From NCBI GenBank assembly GCA_050633545.1, contig JBOEGS010000017.1:1-64000 (forward strand): DNA of 64,000 nucleotides. Reading direction: 5' to 3'. The translations under genes and the position numbers were made by a program. The number at the start of each line of letters is the position of its first letter. Position 1 is the stretch's first letter. This DNA is from Litorivita sp050633545. GTDB lineage: Bacteria > Pseudomonadota > Alphaproteobacteria > Rhodobacterales > Rhodobacteraceae. Under the pieces are notes generated by a model, which was not told the DNA's origin, did not search any database, and saw only the letters and a program-made list of their open reading frames with translations. Below are positions 26,621 through 35,180 of the stretch, piece by piece.

Positions 26621-27094
26621 ATGACCCAGACCCAAGACGAAATCCGCACGCAGTTCATCGAAGACATGGGGCTTATGGCCCAAGGCGACGGCATGGCGCG
26701 GATCGCGGGGCGGATTTTGGGATTATTGATCTTTGACGGCACCAGCGCCTCGTTTAGCGATCTGGCCGACGAACTTCAGGTCAGCCGCGGCAGCATCAGC
26801 GTCAATGTGCGCATGTTGATCGACCGCGGCATCATCCGCAAAACCGCTAAACCCGGCAACCGGCAGGATTATTTCCAGATCGGCGAGCGGCCCTATGAAG
26901 ACATATTCACCCGCCTCGTCACGCGCGCAGGGCAAAATGCCCAAACCATTCGCGGCACCCTCGAACAGATTGGCGCGGATGATCCGGCGCGGCGCGCGCG
27001 GATCGCCGATTTCGAACAATTCTACGAGGCCCTTGCCGACTGCGCGCGCAGCGGGGCCGAACGGCTGGCCAAGGGAAAATCGGCGGGCAAATAG
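26621..27094 (+). CDS. GbsR/MarR-like transcriptional regulator of the RND pump
   Basis: A 157-residue DNA-binding protein with one winged helix-turn-helix (FSDLADELQVSRGSISVNVRMLIDRGIIRKTAKPG, about residues 45-80), followed by a helical C-terminal part. The layout is that of GbsR-type MarR relatives. The ATG at 26621 is chosen because the upstream extension of the frame runs through the intergenic promoter. It is divergent from the pump genes and probably their repressor. Confidence 0.85.
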   Translation: MTQTQDEIRTQFIEDMGLMAQGDGMARIAGRILGLLIFDGTSASFSDLADELQVSRGSISVNVRMLIDRGIIRKTAKPGNRQDYFQIGERPYEDIFTRLVTRAGQNAQTIRGTLEQIGADDPARRARIADFEQFYEALADCARSGAERLAKGKSAGK

Positions 27095-27127
27095 CCGCCG
27101 CCTCGCCGCCGCGCCCGCGCACGGACC

Positions 27128-27856
27128 TTAGGCGTTTTCATGCTCTTGGGCAAAGATAGGCTCGATTTGCGGCTCCCCTGCCCCCATTTGCAACACCACT
27201 TTGCCGAAAAAGAAATTCTTGCGCCCGTAGAGCCGGATCATCACCGGCGTACGGCTTTTGAAGCGGCGCAGGATCGTGTCGTTTTGCTGTTTCTCGACGC
27301 TCACGGAGGCATCAGCGAGGTTGAGCAATTTGAGCGCGGCGGCCTTGCCCGACAGGTTCAGCCCCCATTCCGAGCGATCCGACAGCGCCACAACCCCGCG
27401 ATCTGCGCTGGAGACCTCGGCGATAAACACCATGCCTTCGGAGGCAATCACATCCAACCCCTGCGCCGCCTTCATCAGGTCGCGCAAACGGGCGGCGCGG
27501 GTGATGATGCGCGGTTCAAGCTGGACCAAGGCCGAGCCTTCGCCCGAAAAGGTCAAACTGCCGCGCGCCGAGGCCCCCGCCGCCTGAGCGCCCGCGCCCG
27601 CGTCCATGTGGAAACTGGCGCCGCGCGTGTCCTCAAGGCTCTCGTCGCTCTCGAAGCTTTCGGTGGCCAAAAGCCGCTCGTCGAGCATTTCGGACAGGTT
27701 GCCGATCCGTTCGAACATAAAACGGTTGGCCGCCGCCGCACGTTTGGTGAAGGTGCCGTAATCGCCCACCCGCACCGGCGCCCCCAAGGGCCAGACCGGA
27801 TAATCGAGGCGGCTATAGGCGCGCAGCAGGGCAAGATAGGTATCAAAGGCCGACAT
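27128..27856 (-). CDS. Unrecognised protein, last gene of the P47/OrfX-like operon
   Basis: A 242-residue soluble protein with no signal peptide or membrane helix. I do not recognise it. The N-terminal 60 residues are aromatic-rich (FDTYLALLRAYSRLDYPVWP), and the C-terminal half looks beta-rich. The start is the ATG at 27856, with AAAAGGAG upstream. The gene overlaps the end of the preceding P47-like gene by 14 bases, so it is surely co-translated. Botulinum orfX clusters contain a small partner, OrfX1, and this could be a functional counterpart, but I see no sequence evidence for that. Confidence 0.8.
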   Translation of the reverse strand: MSAFDTYLALLRAYSRLDYPVWPLGAPVRVGDYGTFTKRAAAANRFMFERIGNLSEMLDERLLATESFESDESLEDTRGASFHMDAGAGAQAAGASARGSLTFSGEGSALVQLEPRIITRAARLRDLMKAAQGLDVIASEGMVFIAEVSSADRGVVALSDRSEWGLNLSGKAAALKLLNLADASVSVEKQQNDTILRRFKSRTPVMIRLYGRKNFFFGKVVLQMGAGEPQIEPIFAQEHENA

Positions 27857-29132
27857 GATCAGGCTCCTTTTGGGTGGTTTGCGGTGAAACAGTGACAGGT
27901 GCAGGCCGGTCATCGGCCATCCACAGGCAATCGTGCACCTCGGCACGCGAGGGTTTGAAATCGCGCGTGGCGGTCCATGCAATCGGTTGCGCCATCGGGT
28001 TGTTCGCCCCCTGCATGGCATGGGCAAAGCCGTTGACCGTATTCTCGATCAACCCGCGAAACAGCGGCAAGAAGAGCGAAATAAAGGCGGCCACGATTTT
28101 GCCGACGAGGCCGCTGCCTTCGACCCAGTGCTTTTGCCGCGGCTTGGGATCACGGCGCAGGCCGACGCGCCCCGTTTTCGCATCAAGGAAAAACGGCATG
28201 AGCAGATCGGTGGTGACCACGAGGTCAGTGCCCAGAAAGTTCAGATCAATCCGCGCCTGCGCCGAAATCGCCAATCCGCCCTTGGCGATTTTAAAGCTCA
28301 ACCCTTCGAGCACCGGCTGATAGCCGCCCGCCTTGGCCAGTTTGGCCTTTTTGGCCAGATGCACCACCGCGCCTTTTTTCGCGAAGGGAGCCTTGGGCCG
28401 GAAATTCGCGTTCAGCCATGGCAGCACTTGCTCCGTCATATAGAGATCGTTCGAGACGGCGAAATAGGCCGACGCATTGCCCTTGACCAGCGCGGGATCG
28501 ACACGGATCGGGGCCATGGCGGCGCTCGGTTTGGCGCGCGATCCGAACAGCGCAAGGAAATGCGGGCCGTCTTGGGTTTCGAGATTGGCCCAATCGTGAT
28601 GCGGCAGATGCAGCCATGCCGCCTCCGGCGCGCCGCGGGTTTTGATATGGGCAAAGACAAAGGCCACCTGATCGGCATGGGCGTTGAGGCAATCGGTCAG
28701 CGCCTCTTTGGCCACGGCGATTTGCATATGGGTCAATCGCCCCTGCGGCGCGCTCAGATCGATGGCATGGGCCAGACCGCCGTTTGCGCCATCCTCTTGG
28801 CCGATGTCAAAGACCAGCTTGTGGCCCGCGGCCCCGCCCGCCTCCGGCAACGTGCGCAGGCCGATTTCGACCAAGAGCTCCATGCCCGCCAGATCGGTGC
28901 GCTTGCGCCGCACCACGCCGCGGATGCTGCCCGAGACGATGGGCAAGGCGACATAGAGCTTTTGCACCGAGCCGCCGCGCACGATCCGCCAAGGGCCAAA
29001 ACGGCCCTCGATCTCGATCCCGTCCTGTTTGAATTTGAAATCGCTCACCAAGCGGGCAGCGTTTTCGGCCAAAGCGGCGTTGAGCATCGGCACGCTCACG
29101 GCGCTGAAAAAATCCCATCCGGAGAGGTTCAT
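27843..29132 (-). CDS. P47/OrfX-family (TULIP-like) protein 3
   Basis: A 429-residue protein beginning with LSGWDFFSAVSVPMLNAAL (residues 3-21), the same opening block as the next two genes upstream. VSNDLYMTEQVLPWLN matches the block LISEKLFLQNMILPRL that I recall from clostridial P47. A hydrophobic stretch follows near residues 345-370 (IVAAFISLFLPLFRGLIEN). There is no signal peptide. P47, OrfX2 and OrfX3 adopt the lipid-binding TULIP fold and accompany botulinum neurotoxin E/F/A2-type clusters. The role in this organism is unknown. The start ATG at 29132 overlaps the preceding stop (ATGA); an earlier start would lie inside that gene. Confidence 0.75.
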   Translation of the reverse strand: MNLSGWDFFSAVSVPMLNAALAENAARLVSDFKFKQDGIEIEGRFGPWRIVRGGSVQKLYVALPIVSGSIRGVVRRKRTDLAGMELLVEIGLRTLPEAGGAAGHKLVFDIGQEDGANGGLAHAIDLSAPQGRLTHMQIAVAKEALTDCLNAHADQVAFVFAHIKTRGAPEAAWLHLPHHDWANLETQDGPHFLALFGSRAKPSAAMAPIRVDPALVKGNASAYFAVSNDLYMTEQVLPWLNANFRPKAPFAKKGAVVHLAKKAKLAKAGGYQPVLEGLSFKIAKGGLAISAQARIDLNFLGTDLVVTTDLLMPFFLDAKTGRVGLRRDPKPRQKHWVEGSGLVGKIVAAFISLFLPLFRGLIENTVNGFAHAMQGANNPMAQPIAWTATRDFKPSRAEVHDCLWMADDRPAPVTVSPQTTQKEPDHVGL

Positions 29133-30694
29133 CACATCACCCGCTTGGCCATCAGGCCTTTGAAGGGGCGTTGGAAGCGTTGTGCAAAACCGTCCGCGCC
29201 CAGCAGGCCCTGTTTCACGCCTTGGCCCAAAAAGCCGCCCACTTGCAGCCCGCCGTTGAGCGCGGCAAAGGTCGGATCGAAGCGCGCGCCGCTCGACCAT
29301 GTGACCGCCGAGGTGGCATTGGCGACCAACAGATCGATCGGCGGGCCGTCATTTCGGGTCGAGTCCGAGACGGCCTTGATGGTCAATTGCCCCGCCAAGG
29401 CCGCCGCCGCGACCCCCGCGCCGATCAAGATCGCGCCGCCGGTCATCACCGCGCCGACGACGACCGCCACCACTTGGATCGCCGTGAGGATGGCGTCGAT
29501 GATATCCACCGCCCGATCCTTGCGCGTCTCGTTGACGGGTTTGACGGGCGGGCCGCTGAAGCCGAGGGTTTTCTCGCCTTTGGAGTTTTTGGTCAGGCCG
29601 AAATTGTAATGCGCCGCTGCGGTCGAGACCGAATGCACCCCTGGTGCGACGCGGGTCGCGGTGCGGCTGTCGACCACCAGTTCGGTATCGCGCAACCCGA
29701 TGCGCAAGACCTCCAGAACCGGATCATAGGTCTTGCCATCCTCGCCTTTCACCCCGCGCAATTGCACCGGTTTGCTCAGCTTGAGACCGGTATCATGGGG
29801 CGCAAAGGCGAGGTGTTTTTGCTTGAGCCCGTCATAGGCCATCTCCAACCCCGGCGCGATCATGTCGCGCAGCACGCGGCTTTTGGAGACGGTAAAGGCG
29901 GCATTGGCCCCCGCGGGGATCATATCGGCCTGTGCCTGATGGATCAGCCCCTTGGCCGAGCGCCCGCCGGTTTGGCACAAAATCGCCAAAACGCTGTCTT
30001 CGGGATTGGCCGCATTGCGCCCGAAGGCATAGGAAACCTCGGTCGGTTTCATCCATGAAAACGCCTTGCCCTTGGCATCCTCCTGCGTCGTGCGCACGAT
30101 ATTGACGGTGGCAAAAACATGGGCGAAGGCCGTCAGATTTTCGTTGAGCCAGCCTTCAAGCCCCAATTTGATCGCCGCACGCTGCGCGATGCGCAGCCTG
30201 TCCATATTGTCGATCTCCAAAAGCTTGGCCGGACGCGCCGCAGGATCGGCGGCCATGAGCATCCGGCTGGGCCGCGTGCGGATCACCAATAGCTGTGTCT
30301 CCTCGGCGGTGCCATCGGGCCCCGCCCGCATCAAGCCCGAGGGGATCATCTCCAACTCGACCCGCACGGCGGCGGTGGCGGCGGGAATATGCACCCGCAT
30401 ATCGCCATGCTCCAGCGTCAGATCGCGCAGCGGCACTTCGAGGTTGATCAAATGCCCGTCGCCCCCCGTGCCCACGCGCCACGGATCAAAGCGCGCGGCG
30501 ATGCGGGTGCCGCCGGTGATCTCTTGATCAAAACCCTCGGGCGTGGTGCCCGCTGCGGCGATGGCTTCATTCATATCGGCGATCTTGACCACCGAAACGA
30601 GGTCCCAGCCGTTGGTCTCGGCAGGGCGCGCGCCGCGCAGGGGCTGTGTGATCTCGACCTGCGGAGGGGCGCTTACGGATGAAATATCAAGCAT
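29132..30694 (-). CDS. P47/OrfX-family (TULIP-like) protein 2
   Basis: A 520-residue protein with NGWDLVSVVKIADMNEAI at residues 28-45, the conserved opening of P47/OrfX2/OrfX3 proteins. VSKSRVLRDMIAPGLEM fits the middle ILP block. A glycine/alanine-rich hydrophobic segment (AVVVGAVMTGGAILIGAGVA, about residues 405-440) precedes the C-terminal VTWSSGARFDPTFAALNGG, which parallels the W...F.....LNG ending of the family. No signal peptide. The ATG at 30694 follows AAAGGACCAGAC. It lies 60 bases after the first P47-like gene and is coupled to the next. Confidence 0.8.
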   Translation of the reverse strand: MLDISSVSAPPQVEITQPLRGARPAETNGWDLVSVVKIADMNEAIAAAGTTPEGFDQEITGGTRIAARFDPWRVGTGGDGHLINLEVPLRDLTLEHGDMRVHIPAATAAVRVELEMIPSGLMRAGPDGTAEETQLLVIRTRPSRMLMAADPAARPAKLLEIDNMDRLRIAQRAAIKLGLEGWLNENLTAFAHVFATVNIVRTTQEDAKGKAFSWMKPTEVSYAFGRNAANPEDSVLAILCQTGGRSAKGLIHQAQADMIPAGANAAFTVSKSRVLRDMIAPGLEMAYDGLKQKHLAFAPHDTGLKLSKPVQLRGVKGEDGKTYDPVLEVLRIGLRDTELVVDSRTATRVAPGVHSVSTAAAHYNFGLTKNSKGEKTLGFSGPPVKPVNETRKDRAVDIIDAILTAIQVVAVVVGAVMTGGAILIGAGVAAAALAGQLTIKAVSDSTRNDGPPIDLLVANATSAVTWSSGARFDPTFAALNGGLQVGGFLGQGVKQGLLGADGFAQRFQRPFKGLMAKRVM

Positions 30695-30754
30695 GTCTGG
30701 TCCTTTCGAAAATCTGTCAAAGAAACGGGAATGGCGGCGCGCAGGGGGCACGCC

Positions 30755-32557
30755 TCAGGTGTCTGCGCCGCTGGGGCCCGCGTTGACCGGCTCGCCGGCG
30801 ACTTGGAAGGCGCCGTTGAGGGCGATGGTTTGCACGTCGAGCGCATCGCTCGCAGGCCATTCCACCGGCGCCATGACCTTGGCGGCAAACTCGCGAAAAT
30901 CGGGCAGGCGGTTTTTGGCGGCGTCGCTGCCGTCGGCGGCCCATTGATAGATCTGATCCGCGATCAATACCCCCGACATCACCGCCGTCGCCCCGCCCCA
31001 AAGCGCCGCAACCTTGGTGCTCATCAACGATGACAGGCCCGAGCCGCCTTTTTTGGTCAGTTCCTTGGCCCCTGCGGCGATGATCTTTCCGCCCGCCTCG
31101 GCGCTGCCTTTGGCGGTTTTGCTTGCGATCTTGACGCTGGCCTCGGTGGTTTCGGCGGCGACTTTGGGCGCGGTTTTGGTCATCACGCCCCATCCCGCCG
31201 CCGCAAAGGGGGCCAGAATGGTCAGGATATCCACCACCAAAAGCACCGTGTCGACGACCTGCCCCGTCGAGGTTTTGGTCAAGGTCGCGCTGTGGAACGC
31301 GGTGTCGTCATCGGCCAGAGGGATCAGCGAAAAGCGGCTACGCGGGTCCAGCGCGACGTCGAGCTTTGTGCTGAACGTATGGTTGGCCTCATACCAGAAC
31401 CACCAGAAGGGATGTTTAAAATCCTGATAGCGGATTTCGAGATAGTGATCCTCGAAGGTGAGGTTGAACCCGTTGGCAGGCAGGGTTGCCGTGGTAGGTT
31501 TGTCTTTCTCGCGCCCCTTGAAATCGGGCATCTCCAAGGGGCGGGTGTTGCGGATCATATTGCCGCTGGCGACCACTTCGAAATAATCGGCGGGCCATTG
31601 CGCGCCGCTGTCGTCGCCTTCGGGTTTGGCAAAACTCGTCGCCGCTCCGGGCAGGATCAGCTTGCTCAAGAACCGCTCTTTGGAAATCAGGAAAGCGGCG
31701 CTTTGGCCTTCGGGGATCGCGGTGGGCGAGATGTCGGTGGTGGTGGGCACGGGGCGCGGCTCTGCGCCGTCTTCGGGATCTTCGCACATGCACAGCACTG
31801 CGAAAATCCCCGTCGCGCTGCCCTCGGAAATCACCGAATAGGTGGTATGCACCGGCAAGAGCCATGTGAAATCGCCCTGCTCCTCGCGGGTCTTTTCGCT
31901 GATCCGGCCGTTGAGGTTCACCGCCGCAAAGGCATGGTTGAACTCGCCCAGATTGAGCGGATCGTTGATCCAACTGGTGAACATCAAATTGATCGCGGCG
32001 ACATTTTCCTGCTCCGCCGGATCGGTTGATGCGGGCTGTGTGTGGGTGCCGCTCATCGCCGGATAGGTGACATTCAACACCGCCACCGCCGAGACCGCGC
32101 CAAGGCGATTGGCCAAGGGGGCGCTTTGCGGCAGGCGCACGCGAAACTCATGCATCTGCCCGCCGGTGATCAACCCGCTTTTGTCGGTCTTTTCCGCGCG
32201 ATCATCCGTATCGGGTTGGGGCACACAATCGAGCTGCAGCGAGATGTCGATGGTCACGCCTTGGCGCACATAGGTTTGCAAATCACCCGCCAGATCGCGC
32301 AGATTGAGCGTCAATTCCGGCACGGGCAGGCTCATGCCCAGCAAATGCCCCGCCCCCGAGGTCAGCGCCCAATCGCCAAATATTCCGGTCAGGCTCTCGC
32401 CATCCTCCCCCGGTTCGTCGAAATCATCGGGCGAGCTTTGGGCCTGCGCAATCGCGCTGTTCACCTTGTCGAATGTGACGGCATAGACGGTGTCCCAGCC
32501 CCGCGTCGAGGCCGTGGTTGAGGATTCGCCCAAGGGCGTTGCTTGCTGGTCCAGCAT
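30755..32557 (-). CDS. P47/OrfX-family (TULIP-like) protein 1
   Basis: The largest of the three paralogues, 600 residues. RGWDTVYAVTFDKVNSAI (19-36) is close to the N-terminal motif of clostridial P47/OrfX2. LISKERFLSKLILPGA corresponds to the P47 block LISEKLFLQNMILPRL. FGDWALTSGAGHLLGMSLPV resembles the W.I..GG....L..P module. The C-terminal part has a hydrophobic segment (VVDTVLLVVDILTILAPFAA), a Lys/Ala-rich helix that could be amphipathic, and a final VEWPASDALDVQTIALNG. No signal peptide. The ATG at 32557 follows GGAG. It leads the four-gene run; no botulinum-like protease or NTNH gene is seen within the window. Confidence 0.82.
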   Translation of the reverse strand: MLDQQATPLGESSTTASTRGWDTVYAVTFDKVNSAIAQAQSSPDDFDEPGEDGESLTGIFGDWALTSGAGHLLGMSLPVPELTLNLRDLAGDLQTYVRQGVTIDISLQLDCVPQPDTDDRAEKTDKSGLITGGQMHEFRVRLPQSAPLANRLGAVSAVAVLNVTYPAMSGTHTQPASTDPAEQENVAAINLMFTSWINDPLNLGEFNHAFAAVNLNGRISEKTREEQGDFTWLLPVHTTYSVISEGSATGIFAVLCMCEDPEDGAEPRPVPTTTDISPTAIPEGQSAAFLISKERFLSKLILPGAATSFAKPEGDDSGAQWPADYFEVVASGNMIRNTRPLEMPDFKGREKDKPTTATLPANGFNLTFEDHYLEIRYQDFKHPFWWFWYEANHTFSTKLDVALDPRSRFSLIPLADDDTAFHSATLTKTSTGQVVDTVLLVVDILTILAPFAAAGWGVMTKTAPKVAAETTEASVKIASKTAKGSAEAGGKIIAAGAKELTKKGGSGLSSLMSTKVAALWGGATAVMSGVLIADQIYQWAADGSDAAKNRLPDFREFAAKVMAPVEWPASDALDVQTIALNGAFQVAGEPVNAGPSGADT

Positions 32558-32589
32558 GGTTTTCTCCGGTTTTCTTGAGGGTGATGTCT

Positions 32590-32620
32590 CATCGGGCGCG
32601 GCGCATCGGCGCGCCCGATG
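32590..32620 (-). other. Strong hairpin between the VPLPA-CTERM gene and the P47-like operon
   Basis: Perfect 11-bp arms (CATCGGGCGCG / CGCGCCCGATG) with a 9-base loop, starting 8 bases after the VPLPA-CTERM stop codon. No T-run follows, so it may be a weak terminator or an mRNA processing or stabilising element. It leaves open whether the two units share a transcript. Confidence 0.55.
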
Positions 32621-32628
32621 GCGGCGCG

Positions 32629-33348
32629 TTACGCGCGTGATTTACGCCGCGCGGCGGCGATGGCCCCGAGCGCCGAGAGCAGCAAAACGCCCCCCGCCGG
32701 CAAGGGCACCGGCGCAGGCGTGCCGGTGATTTTGAACAGGTGATGTTGATCGCCCAGCTCGAAGGTCGAAAACGAGGCCACAACCGGATTGAGATCGACA
32801 ATCGTGCCGGTGCTGACCAGATCGATATATCGGTTGTCATAGACCGGATTGAACACGCCGCCAGCCAGAATGCCGCCCTCGTTCACCGCAAAGGTAAAGC
32901 CGTAGGTCAGCCCTGCGAGCAATTCGTGCCCCGCAAAAAACTCCAAAACCGTGCGGCCCGAGCCGATGGAAAATTCCTCGACGCTCACGTAATGGCCATA
33001 AAGCCCGTCCGGTCCGGGGGCATTGCCCCAAAGCACCGCTTGGCCGCTGCACAGATCGGAATAACAGCGCACCATGGTTTCCAATGAGATATCGGTGATG
33101 TGCTGTTTGACGTCAAAAGCGGTGCCGATACCGCGATCCGCGACCAGCGGACCAAGGGCAAAACCGCCGCGGATCGCATCACCGGTGATCTCGGTCGGAT
33201 CGTAAACGGGGATGGCGGTGACGGCCTCGGCGCGCGTCGGGGCAAGGCCTGCAAGCGGCGCCGCAAGGAGCGCAAGCGCCAAGAGCGGCATGCGCCCCGC
33301 GCTGCGGCGGCGCAACGGGCCAAAAATATGCGATAGCGTTGAAATCAT
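32629..33348 (-). CDS. VPLPA-CTERM sorting-domain exported protein
   Basis: A 239-residue protein with an N-terminal signal (hydrophobic MPLLALALLAAPLAGLAP, about residues 19-36, after basic residues) and a C-terminal sorting signal PVPLPAGG plus a hydrophobic helix plus RRKSRA. This is the VPLPA-CTERM variant of PEP-CTERM, thought to be processed by an exosortase and to end at the cell surface or outside. The middle is a beta-rich domain that I do not recognise. The ATG at 33348 follows TAGGAG. No exosortase gene is in the window. It is on the same strand as the P47-like genes, 71 bases away. Confidence 0.85.
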   Translation of the reverse strand: MISTLSHIFGPLRRRSAGRMPLLALALLAAPLAGLAPTRAEAVTAIPVYDPTEITGDAIRGGFALGPLVADRGIGTAFDVKQHITDISLETMVRCYSDLCSGQAVLWGNAPGPDGLYGHYVSVEEFSIGSGRTVLEFFAGHELLAGLTYGFTFAVNEGGILAGGVFNPVYDNRYIDLVSTGTIVDLNPVVASFSTFELGDQHHLFKITGTPAPVPLPAGGVLLLSALGAIAAARRKSRA

Positions 33349-33533
33349 AAGGGTTCTCCTAATCGGGCGCGGCAAAATACGGCGCATCGCGCCAAACCTA
33401 TGAGCCGGACCAAAGCGGCAAAAACGGCAATTGCAGATTGTTCACTCAGACGAAACAATGTGGCGCGTGCTGGGATAATTGTCCCCGATTGCGCCGGTTA
33501 ACCTCAAAATGCCCCGCCATGCGCCTCCGCGCA

Positions 33534-33547
33534 GTGACGCGCGTCAC
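33534..33547. promoter_or_regulatory. CRP-type site GTGA-CGCGCG-TCAC
   Basis: A perfect 14-bp palindrome with the GTGA-N6-TCAC layout of CRP binding sites, 62 bases before the start of a CRP-family gene. The rest of the 261-base gap between that gene and the divergent VPLPA-CTERM gene holds no other credible gene. Autoregulation is the simplest reading. Confidence 0.6.
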
Positions 33548-33609
33548 AGGCGCAAGGGTTTTTTAATGAATATGGACGGCGCGGGCGCCGCGCCCCATAG
33601 TCCCACCCT

Positions 33610-34305
33610 ATGACACCCGACCTGCCCGCCACCGATCCGTTGCAAAGCGCTCTGCTCGCCGCGCTAGACGATGAGGCCCGCGCCGTGCTTTTTGCCCGCG
33701 CGCAGCCGCGCCGCTTTGCCGCCTCCGAGGCGATATTCTATCAAGGCGACGCGGGGGATTTCCTGTTTGTGATCGACGCGGGCCGTGTCGAGATTTCCAC
33801 CACCGCCGCCAATGGCCGCCGCGCCGTGCTCAACCATATGGGCGCGGGCGAGATTTTAGGCGAGATCGCGGTTCTGGATCGCGGGGCGCGCAGCGCCGAT
33901 GCCCGCGCCGCCACGGATGTCGAGCTGCGCGTGCTATACCGCGCCGATCTGATGGCGTTTCTGGCCGAGCATCCCGCCGCCATGGGGGCGCTTTTGGCCG
34001 AGCTTTGCGCGCGGGTGCGCAACGCCTCGGAGATGTTCGCGCTGCAATCCCAAATCTCGGCGCAGTCGCGGCTGGCGCGGGCGCTGTTGCGGATCGGGGC
34101 GAAATGGGGCGCGGCGGATAGGCGCGGGCATATCAAAGTGGCGCAAAGCTTCTCGCATGGCGATCTGGGCGCGCTGTGCGGATTGGCGCGCGAAAACGTC
34201 AGCCGCCATATGAAAGGCCTCGCAAAGGCGGGGCTGTTGCGCTTTGACGAGGGGCAATTGACGCTTCTCGATCTCGAAGGGCTTGAAGAGATTGCCGAGT
34301 ATTGA
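33610..34305 (+). CDS. CRP/FNR-family transcriptional regulator
   Basis: A 231-residue regulator with an N-terminal cyclic-nucleotide-binding-type beta roll (about residues 20-125) and a C-terminal winged helix-turn-helix (GDLGALCGLARENVSRHMKGL, about residues 180-200). There are no N-terminal cysteines, so it is not an oxygen-sensing FNR. The recognition helix has R-E-x-x-S-R, compatible with GTGA half-sites such as the palindrome found upstream. It converges with a class III nucleotidyl cyclase operon, so cAMP is a plausible ligand. Confidence 0.88.
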   Translation: MTPDLPATDPLQSALLAALDDEARAVLFARAQPRRFAASEAIFYQGDAGDFLFVIDAGRVEISTTAANGRRAVLNHMGAGEILGEIAVLDRGARSADARAATDVELRVLYRADLMAFLAEHPAAMGALLAELCARVRNASEMFALQSQISAQSRLARALLRIGAKWGAADRRGHIKVAQSFSHGDLGALCGLARENVSRHMKGLAKAGLLRFDEGQLTLLDLEGLEEIAEY

Positions 34306-34364
34306 TGCGTGGCGCGCCGCGGCGCCCGCCTTGCCAAGTTCAACCACCCCTAGCCCAACCGCCC

Positions 34365-35180
34365 CTAAGCCAACCGGCCATGCGGCGCGGCGGTGACCAC
34401 GGCGGCGCGCACGCCCTCGCTGGCCCCTTTGAGGGTGTAATTTTCCGCCTCCTCGGGCACCTGCTGGCCCGCCGCGACAAAGCTGTCGGCGCTGATCACC
34501 GCGCTATGGGGCGGGGCATTGGCGGCCAGACGGGCGCAGATATTGACCGCATGGCCAAAGATCGACACATCGCGAAACAGCCCGCGCGCCGCTTGCACCG
34601 TGCCGATATAGACCGGCCCCGTATGCACCCCCACACCCAAGGGGACCGGATCATCGCCCTCGATCCGGCACAGGGCCTTGGCCGCCGCAATCGCCTTTTG
34701 CGCATGGCCTTCGCCGCAAAATCCGGGCGGGAAAACGGCGACAATGCAATCGCCGTAAAAGGCCATGATGAACCCGTCATGGGCCGTGATCAGCGCGGTG
34801 CCGCGCTCCAAAAATCCGTTGATACGGGCCGAGACATCGGCGGGCGGCATAGTCTCGGCGGCCCCGACCGAGCCGCGCACATCGACGAAAAGCACGCTCA
34901 TCTCGACCTCCGCTCCGCCAGGGAAGGCCTCCAGAAATCCGTCGCAAGCGGCGCAGTAATGCGGGTTGCGGCTTGAGGGCGCCTTGCCGCGCTTGCCCAT
35001 GATCCACCCGCCCAGCCCCGAAAACGGCACAAGGCACAGCCGGCAGCGCGGATCGCGGGGCAATTTGCGATGCAGCCAATGTTGCTTGCTCAGCGCCGGA
35101 TGCCCGCCCGGGCCAAAGATCGTCGCCCAAAGCTCGCGATTGCCATCCTCGCGCTCCAACGGCGCGTCTTGCTCGCTCAT
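34365..35180 (-). CDS. Class III adenylate/guanylate cyclase with N-terminal Zn-ribbon-like motif
   Basis: A 271-residue soluble cyclase. C46-x2-C49 and C76-x2-C79 suggest a zinc or iron-sulfur site before the catalytic domain. The cyclase homology domain starts at VEMSVLFVDVRGS. The two metal-binding aspartates are D100 and D144 (FYGDCIVAVF), and the transition-state Asn/Arg pair lies in GHAVNICARLA, so it looks active. It has no membrane helix. The start ATG at 35180 overlaps the stop of the upstream gene (ATGA). It is third in an operon with a PLP decarboxylase and an unknown protein, and faces a CRP-like regulator. Confidence 0.88.
   Translation of the reverse strand: MSEQDAPLEREDGNRELWATIFGPGGHPALSKQHWLHRKLPRDPRCRLCLVPFSGLGGWIMGKRGKAPSSRNPHYCAACDGFLEAFPGGAEVEMSVLFVDVRGSVGAAETMPPADVSARINGFLERGTALITAHDGFIMAFYGDCIVAVFPPGFCGEGHAQKAIAAAKALCRIEGDDPVPLGVGVHTGPVYIGTVQAARGLFRDVSIFGHAVNICARLAANAPPHSAVISADSFVAAGQQVPEEAENYTLKGASEGVRAAVVTAAPHGRLA

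Noticed and set aside
32590..32620. Hairpin as a firm intrinsic terminator before the P47-like operon
   Set aside because: The stem is strong but no T-run follows on the minus strand, so it is listed only as a hairpin.
27128..33348. A botulinum-like neurotoxin cluster
   Set aside because: No HExxH zinc protease, no NTNH-like gene and no haemagglutinin was seen around the P47/OrfX-like genes. Only the accessory-type family is present.
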